Shown: positions 23,220 to 35,884 of the stretch, piece by piece
Layout: every line of letters begins with the position of its first letter
Numbering within the stretch: position 1 is the first letter of the stretch
From: Aphrophora alni
Taxonomy: Eukaryota > Arthropoda > Insecta > Hemiptera > Aphrophoridae
Direction of reading: 5' to 3'
Assembly (NCBI GenBank): GCA_963513935.1
Contig: OY740768.1
Location: 19,591,177 to 19,655,176, forward strand
DNA length: 64,000 bases
The notes under the pieces: generated by a model
The model's database searches: none
Seen by the model: only the letters and a program-made list of their open reading frames with translations
What the model was told of the DNA's origin: nothing
Translations under genes and position numbers: made by a program

Positions 23220-25890
23220 ACGAATAAGGACAAAAATTAAAACATACTCCCATTTAAATATAAAATATAAATTATATGAGTATAAATAAAATGAATAAAA
23301 CATTATGTACTTTAAACAAATGTAAATAAAGATGTGTGTTTCTCACATGCGGAAACAGAAATATTCAGAAATATGAATTTTAATATAAGGTAAACAGTAT
23401 TTTTAATATAACAATCACTTGATAATTGACTTACTTTACAGAAGCTAACTATTACACTTATTTTTTCATTGGGTCATTAAGTCTTCGCATATCCCAAAAC
23501 ACATAGGATATAAATTTCTTGTCTAAAGAAAGGAAATTAGACAATCATCATTACCTATTTTTTGTCATTTGGGCAAACAGCTCCAACTAATAGACGTTTA
23601 CACGACTCAGACTCTAATCGTTCCACCTAATATCATTCATTATGAGGAAATACTCTTTTTACGTTTGTGTAAAGGTTCATATCAAATTAGATCTTTAGTA
23701 TTGTTTAATATTCGGTAAGAAAATAATTTTAAGATATTGTATTAAATGGATTTTTCCTTTTATTTTCTTAACAACTAGGATTTTAAAGAAATGCGTCCTT
23801 GTAGTGTAAATGTGTAAAACTGAATTTAGAGAACAATTTTAGTATTCAAGTTAAGTTACAATTCTTTTGATATGTATTATCACTAATATTTTCATGATAT
23901 GTATAATGGCTTTGTCTCTTTGATTATAAATAAATAATTCTAAAATAGGATCTTCCCAAAGTCTACAGACATTGTCAAATGACGAATTGGGGGGGGGGAA
24001 GGCAGATTAAACTTGTAATACCTAAATTAAATAAATATTAATGAGAGTAAAATAAAGTATTAAATTTATAAAAAACATATAAACGTCACAAAAGTGATAC
24101 AAACAAAATTATCAACATAAGTTTAAGATTGTTAAATCATAGTAAATAAACTTTTTTTTTTTATTCCTGACATGCAATTAGAATAGAGGAGGTTATGTAA
24201 TAGGTGCAAGATATCGATGTTAATATTTTTGGTTAGTAGTTAGTTTTTGGATGGGCATGTGGGAAAGTTCGTGAAGTGTTTGTATCTTGTATATTAAATT
24301 TTAAACTTAGTGTGTTGACTTTTTCGGATAAGCTCATTAAATATATGTTTTAATAATAAATATGAAATCATAGACAGCTACGATGTCATCTAATTTGAAT
24401 ATAAATAAATTACAATTTTAAAAATAAAGAGGATAAATTTTATATCGTAGACGCGGACCATTTAAAAAAATAATAATAAAAACAATGATATAATCATAAT
24501 TTAGAAATAAAGAAACCGTGTAGCGTTTAACCTTCGATTACTATGGTAAAATTCCATAAATTGTTGCATATTTTAGCACTAAACAACACTTTAACCAAAA
24601 GGTAAATTTAGACAAGCTAAGCCGCAAAATCGGCATAGTTACAGGATACACATCCTAAAAATTAAGATTCCCCAACAGGAAGGATTGTTGTGGGTCGGTT
24701 GTGGTTTAACTTCATTCTACCCCTAACCACTTTCTACCCTGCTCTACACAACATTACCTTTCGTTAGAGTAACAAGTACTCCAGTCCAGTTTCAAATGAT
24801 CATTTTGAATAATACTAGTTCCTTACAATTATAATTTTTTTTTAATGTCGTATCAAATTATGCAACAGTTGATGTACAAGGACAATACTAAAATAGACCA
24901 ATTTAGACGTGTATACAGGTTGTGTGATAGTTAATATGTTTAAATATATTATTTACAAATAGCAATAACAATCACATAATATTCATTAAATTCTATTCCT
25001 TAGCAGTTATAACAACGTTATAAATCAAAATGTTTAATAGATATCTATTTTTCCATGTGTTACTTTAATCAGAATAAAAATATTCCCCTGAGTGTCTAAT
25101 AAATTAAGTTTACGTTTGTGGAGACTTAGTGGTACAAAGTCCAATCAATCCTATTCACCTGTAATCTCTACGTATTTTACTTGAAACTTGAAACACATAC
25201 TTGTTGAAACTTTAATTATCAAAAGAAATAATAAATCATTATTTTTTTTTTTTTAAGGCGAAAACTATATTCAGTTATAATATAAATAATCACAGTAATA
25301 ATTTTTTTTTTTTTATGATAAAATGAAGAACCTTGTAGTTTAGTTTGTTAAACACTTTTAATTTTAAACCGGTACTAATCCTGTAACTGTGCCACTGTAT
25401 TTGATGTTTCTTTAATTTTAATAAACCTAACCGAGAGGCATTATTTACATATTGGTGAAGCCAGACAATGGGGAAATAAACGTCCTAAAGTAAACAGAAT
25501 ATGTGATTAGAGACTACGCCACATTTTACTTTAAGTTTATTGTACTTTTGGGGAATCTGTTCAATCTGGACGATGTGATGTAATTGTGTAAGCCACAGAA
25601 AGCACAAGTGCTGATGAATCCAGTCGTTCAGCTTTAGTCCCTTACCTAATTATAGGATGACTGCTCATTTCCCAATTGGCAATGTTTAGAGACAACTGTA
25701 CAAACTATATCTCAAGAATTGATCTAGAGTTCTATGATACCAATTAAAATTGACTAGATATTATTTTCAATAATATTAAGAAGGTATGTTTCAATAATAA
25801 CCAATCGTCGTGGAAAACGTAGAGCTATATTTTTAGTCAAGTTGATATTAGTTTTGAATTCTGCATGGTTTTTACTACCGAATATGATGA
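23220..25890. other. AT-rich DNA, nothing recognised
   Basis: No coding region. A run of 10 G lies at 23989-23998. A slightly GC-richer patch at about 24.59-24.79 kb could be a remnant of an element, but I found no motif, terminal repeat or reading frame in it. Confidence 0.45.
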
Positions 25891-25896
25891 AATAGT

Positions 25897-25898
<2 letters not shown>

Positions 25899-25987
<89 letters not shown>

Positions 25988-25995
25988 TCTCTCTC
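25899..25995 (+). repeat. (CT)n microsatellite
   Basis: CT tract of 97 bp with one extra C near its right end (CTCCCTCT). Confidence 0.95.
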
Positions 25996-25999
25996 ATTA

Positions 26000-28900
26000 A
26001 ATATCTAAAACTGCTCTAATTAGGATTTCTACTATTTAAAAATATTATGAAATTTGTCAATATTTTGGGGATATTAAACATTTAAGAAAACTTTCTAAAA
26101 TAATATTCAACAACTTTGTTTAAATGTCTATCAATTAAGATAGTTAAGTAAACATTTAGCTCAGTAGTATTCAGAAATTTATGAGTCAGAAGTTATAAAT
26201 CAAACAATTTTGGTAAAACATGGACACCGGCATTGAGAGCACAAACAGGTTATCAATTTAAAATATAAAATTTAATTCTCTGGAAGATTTTCAAATACAA
26301 GTTACACTATTTATTTTATTTTTTTAATGTGGGGAAAATCTAGATTTTACAATACACAAACGAGGTCAAACAAATAACCATAAATGATTACAATAGAAGA
26401 CATATAACAAAATGAAAATATAATGATGGCGTTTCACAATTTTTGTGCATTATTTTTAAATTCGTAACATACTTGAAACAAAAAATTAAAGCAGACAGCT
26501 CTTATGTATACACATTGTGTAAACGAAGTTAATTTTCCTGAGGAAAAACAAATTTTACATAATATCTTGTCGAATATGGTAAAACATGCCTAATTGCTCG
26601 AATTGCTCGAATTTATATTTTCAGATTAAACATACCTATTTAAAGGAGAAAATAAAAATTTGTTATACTTATAATAATTCACAAAAACCCTCGACAAACT
26701 CAGTTCCAATGTATTATTATTTATTTTTCGTATTGTTAGAGATATTATAAATTTCAACCATCTAAACAAAATTTTAAGATTTGGAGAAAAATATTATCAA
26801 AACAAAAGATTTCTAGAAATTGTTTGTAAAATCAACTTCTAATTTTGTGATTTTTACATCTCCAATAATCTAAGTATAGACTAAATTTGGTAATTGTCAA
26901 AAACGTCGATCTCTCTTTTTTAACTGACCTTTACATTTCATGTTCCCAAGAAACCGAAATAGTATATTTCATCACTAGGATCAAAAATGAAGCTTTACAA
27001 TATAAGCTCGAGTTTAACTTGAAAAATGAACGAGGATAGAAAAGCTTCTTTTGGTACAAGTGATGAACTATATTTTTCGTTATACAGCAAATAATATAAG
27101 AAAAATATTTCACAAAAACTAAAATGTTATAATCAATTTACCTTTAAATCGATGGTAACAGCTGTTTTAACGGTTATTTACAATAGGCAGAATTGGTTGT
27201 TTTTATGGATGCTTTACAATCGTTAATTAATTCGTATAAACGAAGTAACAGCTGATGACCTCAACCTCAGCTGATGTTTTTAGGTCCTAGGACTAAAAAT
27301 AACAACTTTAGCATCTCAATGCATGTATTGAAAAGAGCTGTTTTTGAAGCAGTATGGCAAAAAAGTTATTTTCAACACGCCATCCCTCGTTTGTCGTTGT
27401 CCTTGTCTGTATTAAGCACGATATCGTCAATAAAAATTAAGAGAGAAATTTCAAATATTAGTTTTCCTATTAATACTCAAAAAAATTAATTAAAATTTTA
27501 AAAAATTAAAAAACCAGGCCGACGTCTTCTTAAATAGTTTTTTTGTTCATATCTTGTATTTTATTCATCTTATAAAACGCTAAATTAGATAAAACATTCA
27601 GATTTCAATTCTACATATAATACGATGACAAATAGGCAAGGCGTCACCGACACGAGCATAGCGAGTGAGTTCTCGTTCACATACATATATATTTACCTAC
27701 AGCTTATAGCCCCCAAGAGCTGATAGACTGGCAAGAGCTAGCTAGTAGAGACTCTTTAATATAGCCTATACACATCTACGAAACCCGTAGCTCCTAGCCG
27801 ACGTCAATAAAGTAGTGCTATACACAATTAAGACGGTATGAAACCTTGTGTTTCAAAAAGTGTCATCCTATTGGGTTTGACTCTTTGATTCACCAATACA
27901 ATTTGCTAAAAGCCCCAAGAAACCTACTTTTGTGAATTACATTTAGAAGACATCCTTCTATCACATTGTTTGACACCCAACTACTTTTTTAAGCTGTAAA
28001 AGTTACGCAAGGAATTTGTAAAACCTATCTTTATATACGAAATTTGGTATAAATGTGATCGAAAATGTATATAAGTGAGGGTGTGTGGTGTAATTGAATG
28101 TGTGTGTATGTAAATCGATACGAACTAATAAAATGCTAAAATTACAAAAAAGAAAGTTAATAAATGTTACTGTGTGAAAAATCTCCTTTCATAAATTAAT
28201 GACAAATCTCAATATATTTCTTTAAGGACAATTCACCTTATTATTTTAAAATAACATCCAAAATACAAATAAGTGGTTGATCGTATTATTTGCTCAAGTA
28301 CATGAGCTTTACCCGTTATAATTTTCATTTCAAAGCCAAGAAGGTTTAATTTTCAATATTACTTTAAAATGCTGTGTACTTGACTCTCCCTTCTATGTCA
28401 AAATTTCTAGTAAACTCTACCCCGAACAACAAAGTTTGCAGCCAACTAGTCAATAATGCTACAAATGTGAACCAATTGACGCAATATAATTCCCATAATT
28501 CAGTTCACCTAATACCTCTTCTGTTTCTCAGCACATTTAGAGTTGAACTTTCACATGAACACAAAAAGAAACATGTTAGACGATTTCACTAAAGTTTATG
28601 TTCTATGTTTTTGTTTTTACTGTAATTACTTATAAATTGGTGAATTTATCAAATGTAAGGTAAACGTTTAAATTTTTATTTACGTTAAATTTCGATTACC
28701 TATTAGAATAAAGAATGTGGTTTAATTTATTTGAAATCAAATTAATTTACCAAGTTCTGCAAAGCTTAGATAACGATGTAAAAAATTTCCACAAACTTTG
28801 TCACCCAACCAAATAAAAACCAAGCAAAGCTATTCGTCATAAAAATCGGCAGTTCGGTTATTTTTAGTCAAAAAGTGAAAATTAATACCACGTTTGAAAT

Positions 28901-31153
28901 AAATACTTATATATTTTAGAAGGGGTAAACTTGCTTTCACTTATTCATAAACACATCCTCAGCATAAATTTAATTAAAATCTACCTTTTAATGACTGTAG
29001 TTCATCAAGTTATTTCTGTTACGAATTAAATATTTTTATTAGGAATTTTTCAAACGGCTGTGGATCATTAATTTAACATTTCACCTAATTTGAAAAAATC
29101 CGTTTATTATGATTTATCATGTCCAGTTTTTATTCATAAACGGACATTTTTTGGGGAGATGGTGATCAATACGTTTCGTTTAAAAGGTTACTAAAGTAAA
29201 ATTTTATCAAAATCATCAGACTAAACTTTGAGAAAAACTTAATTTTGTGTTTTTGTTTCTTATGGCACCTACTTTTATATGTTTTAGTTATCAATCAAAA
29301 AAGAAGAAAATACTACCAGAGATATCCCCAAAATTCCTTTACATACAATGTTTGATTAAAATCGTTCCTCACGTTTGCGTAGTAGAGCGCACTACACGAC
29401 AGATAACAGACTCTAGACAGACGGTTTATAAGATCTCATTCCAAAAACCAGTTTTTTTACTAAGAGGACTTCAAAACGGTTGCAAGATCAACAAAATTAA
29501 CATCTGTTCCCATCATTTACCGTACTCTATACTACGTATATTTGTGAAAGTATAAATAGGTTATTCGTCCTTTAACAATTTACAACGTTTCAATAATTTG
29601 GGGCAACTCTTGTTTAAGGTGTCTTGCATCTTTAAAATTAAAACGAAAATACAAATATAATCCTAAAATTTTAAGTGAACTTTAGTCAATATAGTCAATT
29701 TATTATGGAGGTCAACCATTGCTCTCGAACACTCTACTATCTATTCCCTTTAAACTAAATACAGATATGTATACCATAGATTTTGACCTAGTTCATAAAC
29801 AGATATTTTTTAATAGGGGAATAAAATTTGGGGGGGGGGGCTATAACTTATTATATTTTATAACTATTTATAATATTTATATAAAAACGTTCACTCTCAA
29901 AAAAACGAACTTAAAATACAAATTGAATATTATTAATATATAAATGTTTTTACTGATTTATTTTAGGCGTGGAGCGAAAGAATGCATCCTCTATCTAATA
30001 TAAAGTTACTTCTTGTAGGGTTTTCCTCGAATAATAATAGCAGTTGACGACGTGGTCCATCTTCCAAAGTGTTCGCATAACATGTTGTAGCTCCCTCAAT
30101 TGCTCTTGGGAATTCCCAACATGGCCGACCTATCGAGATTGAAGTGTCAATCGGAAAAATGGACTCTACTCAACACCTTCTTCATGTCACGTAATGCGTT
30201 TCTTTGTGAAATAGCACTAAAGCTAACATTTGGTTTTACTGTTATAAAATATATTAAATATTGTGTTTTAACATCTATCTATATGCGTGAGTGTAATTAA
30301 TGTTAAGTATTTTTGATCCATACTCTGGAGCATTACTCTCCTATACTCTCTATACTCTCTAGTCTCTCTATACTCGTTAATTAAACTAAATATAGATATT
30401 GATGACACCGATTTTCCTGAAACAGTGATAATTTTAAAAGGACTTCCCTTTAATTTATAATTGCATTTTTTTAATATTTAATTATATTAATTTACAAACT
30501 TTGAAAGTTTAATGCCATTTAAATTTTTCAGCTTCTATAATTAGGCAAAATAACTGAATAAAAAAATGTTTATTTTGTTTTATTAAACTAAATTTCTGAT
30601 AACTTTTGGAATCCATTTTACCAGTCTCTATTATGTTATGGAAAAGTAAAGCCTCATTAGCTCCTATCAAAGAACTATTTATTTTAACAAAATGATTGAT
30701 CTCATAATGACGTTAAACAAAACTAGGAATATACTTCGAAAACGTGATTCAATATTCGTTTCTCTCATCTGCAACGAATCAATTAAATCTACGACTCATA
30801 ACAGTTTGCAAAAAGAAAGACAGTTAATTAACATCACCGAATTATAGTAAATTTGGTGCAATTTTTTTACACAACGTATTATAAAATAAAAATAATAATT
30901 AAGAAATAAAAGAATGAGAATTATGCAAAAACAATTATCCACTACACAATAAATATAATTTTAAAATTATAAGATTATATAATAAATCAATTATTTTAAG
31001 GAAGGAAATTATTAAATAAATTTTTCCTAAATATATTCTTAAATAAATTATATGAAACTTGTTAGAATTGAAATAAACTAGCTGTTAGAAATTTGGATAA
31101 ACAGATCCTAAAAACATGCAATAGAATTTTTAACAAGTTTGAATCACTTGTTT
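26000..31153. other. Long AT-rich stretch, nothing recognised
   Basis: About 5 kb with no coding region, RNA gene or element that I can support. Small reading frames of 60-102 codons have low-complexity, AT-driven composition and no domain motif. Points seen: a GC-richer patch at about 27.63-27.80 kb with CGAGCATAGCGAG; an 11-G run at 29830-29840; and a small tandem of TCTCTATAC-like units at about 30338-30375. The last 5 bp before the retrotransposon (31154-31158, GTTAT) are its left target-site copy. Confidence 0.5.
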
Positions 31154-31158
31154 GTTAT
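31154..31158. repeat. Target-site duplication, left copy (GTTAT)
   Basis: GTTAT directly abuts the TG end of the left LTR and is repeated at 38231-38235 directly after the right LTR. A 5-bp duplication is usual for BEL/Pao integrases. Confidence 0.95.
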
Positions 31159-31725
31159 TGTTCACAATTTATGTAATATTCGGTAATGTAATAAAAAAAT
31201 TGGGTTTTACATAGGCTCGGAGGACCACTGCTTTTAATGAGAAAGCAAATAACAAGAAATTTTAATATTCATCTAAGCTACAGAATAATTGTATGTTAGA
31301 GTACTCACGGTGTCCAATGTCCATGGGAGGCGTTGTATAGCACTTCAACTGTTCTTGGCCGATACTTGTAACCATATATTGTATAATAAAGCACAGTTCA
31401 CACAAATAATATAGTTCCCATATTACACATACAATACAATTAATACTTTCACAAAGATGAATATTTTATAAAAGGTAACATAACATAGAAAAAGAATTAA
31501 GTGATATTTATTTAAATTAAAAGTAAACTGCTGCGTTAATTAGCGTGAAAAAAAAACGAAAGGAATTGCGGAGCGAAAAATCCACGTGTTGTCTCTTTAA
31601 ACTCGCCTTGTGTAACAACTCTAGTCATACTACTTTTTTCTAGTTAGCTCCCGACATCAATCGGACGAGTCGTGGTTTGTCGCTAGAAGCCAACGACCAA
31701 TCCAAAGGTCCGGAAGTACTATACA
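31159..31725 (-). repeat. 3' LTR of the BEL/Pao element
   Basis: 567 bp, beginning TG and ending CA in both readings. I compared it block by block with 37664-38230 and saw no difference. It holds an ATTGG (CCAAT) box close to the U3 end, a CACGTG E-box, the TATA-like palindrome TTTTATAAAA at 31464-31473 and, in the putative U5, a copy of the primer-binding site motif at 31214-31227. Confidence 0.97.
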
Positions 31726-31740
31726 TAGCGGCGCCCTTGA
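31726..31740 (-). promoter_or_regulatory. Plus-strand priming motif next to the 3' LTR
   Basis: On the minus strand the bases just before the LTR are CAAGGGCGCCGCTA. A short GGGCGGC-type motif, not a long polypurine tract, stands in this place in many BEL/Pao elements, so this is the likely plus-strand primer. This is family-based inference; the purine run itself is only about five bases. Confidence 0.5.
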
Positions 31741-31900
31741 AACAATGTTTCAACAAGTATTGACATGAGGAAAGGTATGTGAGTGCGAGAAGGACTGGGA
31801 GTTATAAGGTACCCGAAGAGTATGCGGTAGGAAGATGGGTGCAACTATGTCCATACTTAATCTAATTTTGAAAAGTGAGAAAAATTAAAATGAAATAGAT
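31741..31900 (-). other. 3' untranslated stretch of the BEL/Pao element
   Basis: About 160 bp between the pol stop codon (TAA at 31903-31901) and the priming motif. No reading frame or further domain is present, so the element has no env-like gene. Confidence 0.8.
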
Positions 31901-34900
31901 TTAGACTTCAAGGGGTAACTTGAAGATTTTGGTGACTGGGCGAGAAAGAATTCCAGACTGAGTTTGTAATGTGACTACGCGGACAACACCATCCTTGCCA
32001 GGATGAGTGTGAAGAATACGGCCTAGCGGCCAAGTCATGGGTTTCGTGTTAGGTTCTAGTATGAGCACAAGATCTCCTATTAACAGGTTGTCAGAAGGAC
32101 GTGTCCATTTAGACCTTTGTTGAAGCGTGTGTAGATACTCTACGTTCCATCGTTTCCAGAGCATCTGGGTATAGCGTTGAACTTGTTGCCATTGCTTTAG
32201 GCGGTTCGGTGATAAAAGCGTTACATCTTCTTCAGGAGGCAATAGAAGAGGTCGACCTATCAGGAAATGTCCTGGAGTTAGCGTAGCGAGTTCTGTGGGA
32301 TCAGAAGAAAGCGGAGTTAGAGGTCGCGAGTTCAGAATGGCCTCTACTCTTATGGTAAGCGTGATAAAATCCGTAAGTGTTAGACACTGATTATGGAGAA
32401 TGCGTTTGAGATGTTGTTTAGCACTTTTGACGGCGCTTTCCCAGAGACCTCCTTGGTGAGGTGCAGCTGGCGGTAAAAAATGAAAATTTATGTGATGGTT
32501 GGTTGCGAAAGTGCTGACATCAGCTTGAAAGTTATGGAGTTTACAAAATGAAGAGTTAATGTTGTTAAGTTTTGCGGCGGCGCCCGTGAAATTAGTTCCA
32601 CAATCAGAGTAAATATCGGAACATAACCCTCGGCGAGAGATGAATCTAGTTAAAGCATCGATGTATGCCTCAGTAGATAAGTCCATAGCGACTTCTAAAT
32701 GGACCGCTTTAGTAGCGAAACAGACAAAAAGACATAAATAAACTTTGACCTTTTGGGCTCTACGTAAAGTATGAATTTTTACCAAGAAAGGCCCTGCATA
32801 ATCAACACCGGTTTTTAAGAAAGGAGGTGTAGGTGTGATGCGTTCACGTGGGAGATTTCCCATAAGTGGAATTGTTTGAGCTGGTTTAGCTCGAAAGCAG
32901 ATTATACATTTGAAAATGCAAGTGCGGATAATACTTCTGGCAGACAGAATCCAAAAATGTTGTGAAATGAGCGATTGCAGTAACTGAGGTCCTGCGTGAA
33001 GATGCGTGATGTGATAGTACTGGATTATAATTGTTGTAATGTGATGTTTCTTGGGAAGTATCATTGGGTGCATTGCGTGATAGTTAAGAGAAGATTGTGG
33101 AAGTCTTCCTCCAACTCGTAAAATCTGGTTAGTGTCTAAAAAGGGTGATAGTCGTTGTAATTTCATCGTACATGATTTATGATTTTTGAGTAGTTGAATT
33201 TCATCCGAAAAGTTATGGTGTTGAACCAGCTTTATAATTTTGATTTCAGCGGTTTTTAGTTCCTGAACAGTTAATGGTTTTGTATTTTTAATTTTGTCTT
33301 TACAGTTGTTTATAAATCTGATAACGTAAGCAAGTATACGTTTCGTAGTCGTCCAATTAGAGTAGTGTGTTAAGAGGTCCCATTCTGTCGTCGTTGAAAC
33401 AATACCAATGTGGAGGGGGTTACTACGGATTTCTGGCAAAGTGTCCATAACCGGCAACAGTGATTTTGGCCACTCATGGGTAGAAGATGTTAGCCAAGTT
33501 GGCCCCGACCACCACAAAGGATGGTTTATGAGTGCAGACGGAGAAATGTTACGCGTGGCACAATCAGCTGGATTGTAGCAAGAGGGGACATGAGACCAAT
33601 GTTCTGGTGATACCCAATCTTGTATTTGGCTGACTCTATTGGCGACGTAGACTTTTAATTTGTATGATGAAGTTTGAATCCATGCCAAAGTTACCGATGA
33701 ATCAGTCCAACAGCGAGTCACACTGATATGATGATGCGGTTGTACTAAATTAATACAGTAGTGCATTAATTTTGCGAGCAAATGTGCACCACACAATTCT
33801 AAGCGGGGTAGCGAAATTCTCTTCAGAGGAGCCACCTTTGATTTGGCGATCAAAATAATGGTTTTTATTATGTTGTTAGCGTCAGTAGTGCGTAAGTAGA
33901 CAACAGCGGAGTATCCTTGTTCGGAAGCGTCACTGAAACCGTGAAGTTGAACGTCAAGAGCGTTGCTGAGTTCAAGACAGCGTGGTATTCTTATAGAGCT
34001 TAAAGAATGTACGTCAATCGTAAAAGCTTGCCATTCTTGTCCGATGTTGTCGGGCAAAGGATCGTCCCAACTTAGACCCATGGTCCATAAGCGTTGAAGT
34101 AAGCACTTTGCGTAAAAAGTGATTGGTGTAAGCCAACCACAAGGATCATAAATGCGGGCTATGATTGATAAGACAGAGCGTTTAGTGAAAGCGTGATTTG
34201 GAATATCCATTTCATAGGAGAACTCATCTGAGATGGGTAGCCATTTGATTCCTAAGATAGAGAACAAAGGTTGATCTGGAGATCTAAAGTATAGTGGTGA
34301 TTCTCTATCAGGTGCGGGAACTGCGTTTAAGAGTTCAGGAGCGTTTGACGACCATTTTCGAAGCTGAAATTGGCCTTTGTCCAACAACGAAATTAGTTCT
34401 TGTTGTAAATTGAGCGCGTTTGGTATGTCACAAGCACCTGTGACGATGTCATCAACATAAATTTTGTGTTTTATGACTTGTGAAGCGAGCGGAAAATTAG
34501 GACCTTCGTCCTCTGCTAATTGATTTAGCGTGCGTATTGCAAGATAAGGTGCGGATTTAACCCCGTAAGTAACAGTAGTTAATTTGTATATTGCGAGCGG
34601 AAGATCAGATTTTTCTCTCCAAAGAATCAACTGGTAATTTTGATCGGTTGGAGATATTTGTATCTGGCGATACATTTGGCGTATGTCACATGAAAAGACA
34701 ATGTTGTAGCGTCGAAACTGAAAGATGACATCGGAAATGTCATTTTGGAGTTTAGGACCACAATGTAGAGTTTCATTTAGAGATATACCGTTACTAGTTT
34801 TGGTACTAGCATCGAAAACAACTCTTAATTTGGTTGTAGAACTTTGTTCTTTATGAACAGCGTGATGTGGTAAGAAATAGTTTGGCGAGGTTAAGACAGA

Positions 34901-35881
34901 GTCGTCAATTAAGGTCATGTGACCCGATTTTATATAGTCGTTCATAAAATCTGTGTAAGCGATTTTTAATTCATGGTTAGAATTTAATGTTTTTTCAAGA
35001 GCGAAGAAGCGTCTCTTAGCTTGATCAAACGAGTTGCCTAAAAGAAGTGGGTTGGATTTAAATGGTAATGATGCAGTGTAACGCCCATTTTTGTTGCGAG
35101 AAATGGTTGAAATGTAATGGTTTTCACATTCCAGATCATCAACAGAAGTTTTAGTTATGACTGGAGGTTCTTCAATAGTCAAAAATTGTTGTAATATGTT
35201 ACTAAGATCTAGGTCCTGTGTTACTAATAACGACAAAGGAGCTTTGTTTAGTAAAGTGGTTTTTATTGACCCAATTAGTGTGTAACCAAAAATGGTTCCT
35301 ATTGCGATAGGCAGATTGTGGCCTAAATGAATTTTATGGCCTGTAATTACATTTGCATATAAGTCAGCGCCTAATAAAAAATCAATTTTATCTGGATTAT
35401 TGAACCTAGGGTCTGCTAATTTTAAATTTTTCAATTTAGAGCGTAGATGTGAAGTGTTTTTCCATTTAGGAAGATTACAAGCGATTTTGTCCAAAACAAT
35501 AACATTGTGATTGTGTTTAAGTGTATAACCACTTAGTGTAGAAATGTTGAGTTTAGCAAAGCCTCTTATTGTTGTAGAGACATTAGAAATTCCATTTAAT
35601 TGCATAGAAGATGGTTTAATGTATAGACCTAACCTGTTAGCACAGTCGGTCGTAATTAGTGAAATTTGACTACCTGAGTCGAGTAATGCAGTCACAACGA
35701 GAGATTTGTTTGTATTACAGGTTAAATAAATTTTAGCGGTGCTTAATATAGTAAAGAGTCCATCATTGTTGAATGGAACACTTGCCTGATGAGAAATGCT
35801 ATAATAATTTGGTGTTTTGTTAACAGGTTGAAGGTTATGTTTAGATTGCGGACTGAAATGTGTCTGTTTATTCTTAGATAG
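31901..35881 (-). CDS. pol: BEL/Pao Pol (protease-RT-RNase H-integrase), read in frame with Gag through a UGA
   Basis: 1,326 codons open from the codon after the gag UGA; numbering below starts there. The aspartic protease has LLDSGSQ (D68). Reverse transcriptase has RVVFDAS, CDIRQMY (D399) and the catalytic YVDD at 475-478. RNase H follows with FSDAS (D651), RLELCGA (E695) and CWTDSS (D727). Integrase has an HHCC-type zinc region (His near 957-962, C992 and C995), then the DDE triad in GVDYAGP (D1027), YSDCGTNF (D1093) and GGLWESAVK (E1148), and the BEL/Pao C-terminal module with WPLGRI and HPGKDGVVRV. All key residues are present, so the enzymes should be active. No AUG starts the frame: the first possible non-AUG start (GTG at 35695) lies inside the protease, and the 62 codons before it are also open and protease-like. 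Expression therefore probably needs readthrough from gag. Confidence 0.95.
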   Translation of the reverse strand, partial: LSKNKQTHFSPQSKHNLQPVNKTPNYYSISHQASVPFNNDGLFTILSTAKIYLTCNTNKSLVVTALLDSGSQISLITTDCANRLGLYIKPSSMQLNGISNVSTTIRGFAKLNISTLSGYTLKHNHNVIVLDKIACNLPKWKNTSHLRSKLKNLKLADPRFNNPDKIDFLLGADLYANVITGHKIHLGHNLPIAIGTIFGYTLIGSIKTTLLNKAPLSLLVTQDLDLSNILQQFLTIEEPPVITKTSVDDLECENHYISTISRNKNGRYTASLPFKSNPLLLGNSFDQAKRRFFALEKTLNSNHELKIAYTDFMNDYIKSGHMTLIDDSVLTSPNYFLPHHAVHKEQSSTTKLRVVFDASTKTSNGISLNETLHCGPKLQNDISDVIFQFRRYNIVFSCDIRQMYRQIQISPTDQNYQLILWREKSDLPLAIYKLTTVTYGVKSAPYLAIRTLNQLAEDEGPNFPLASQVIKHKIYVDDIVTGACDIPNALNLQQELISLLDKGQFQLRKWSSNAPELLNAVPAPDRESPLYFRSPDQPLFSILGIKWLPISDEFSYEMDIPNHAFTKRSVLSIIARIYDPCGWLTPITFYAKCLLQRLWTMGLSWDDPLPDNIGQEWQAFTIDVHSLSSIRIPRCLELSNALDVQLHGFSDASEQGYSAVVYLRTTDANNIIKTIILIAKSKVAPLKRISLPRLELCGAHLLAKLMHYCINLVQPHHHISVTRCWTDSSVTLAWIQTSSYKLKVYVANRVSQIQDWVSPEHWSHVPSCYNPADCATRNISPSALINHPLWWSGPTWLTSSTHEWPKSLLPVMDTLPEIRSNPLHIGIVSTTTEWDLLTHYSNWTTTKRILAYVIRFINNCKDKIKNTKPLTVQELKTAEIKIIKLVQHHNFSDEIQLLKNHKSCTMKLQRLSPFLDTNQILRVGGRLPQSSLNYHAMHPMILPKKHHITTIIIQYYHITHLHAGPQLLQSLISQHFWILSARSIIRTCIFKCIICFRAKPAQTIPLMGNLPRERITPTPPFLKTGVDYAGPFLVKIHTLRRAQKVKVYLCLFVCFATKAVHLEVAMDLSTEAYIDALTRFISRRGLCSDIYSDCGTNFTGAAAKLNNINSSFCKLHNFQADVSTFATNHHINFHFLPPAAPHQGGLWESAVKSAKQHLKRILHNQCLTLTDFITLTIRVEAILNSRPLTPLSSDPTELATLTPGHFLIGRPLLLPPEEDVTLLSPNRLKQWQQVQRYTQMLWKRWNVEYLHTLQQRSKWTRPSDNLLIGDLVLILEPNTKPMTWPLGRILHTHPGKDGVVRVVTLQTQSGILSRPVTKIFKLPLEV

Positions 35882-35884
35882 TCA
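35882..35884 (-). promoter_or_regulatory. Gag stop UGA with CUA 3' context, candidate readthrough site
   Basis: The gag frame ends in TGA at 35884-35882 and the next codon is CTA. The distance from this stop to pol codons is a multiple of three (35884 to 35695 is 189), and no other stop lies between them, so Gag and Pol differ by exactly this one stop. UGA followed by CUA is the context known to give efficient stop-codon readthrough in several animal genes. Whether it works here is inference. Confidence 0.8.

Noticed and set aside
23989..23998. G runs here and at 29830-29840 as G-quadruplexes
   Set aside because: Each is a single uninterrupted run without the further G tracts needed nearby for an intramolecular quadruplex.
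29247..29555. Plus-strand frame of 102 codons
   Set aside because: Longest frame outside mobile elements on the plus strand, but it has no domain, no clear codon bias and no start or splice context that I can support.
31726..31900. Possible env or third gene after pol
   Set aside because: Only about 175 bp lie between the pol stop and the LTR, with no reading frame.
35693..35695. GTG as the start codon of pol
   Set aside because: It lies inside the protease, next to LLDSGSQ, and the same frame is open and coding-like back to the gag UGA. Pol is more likely made as a Gag-Pol fusion.
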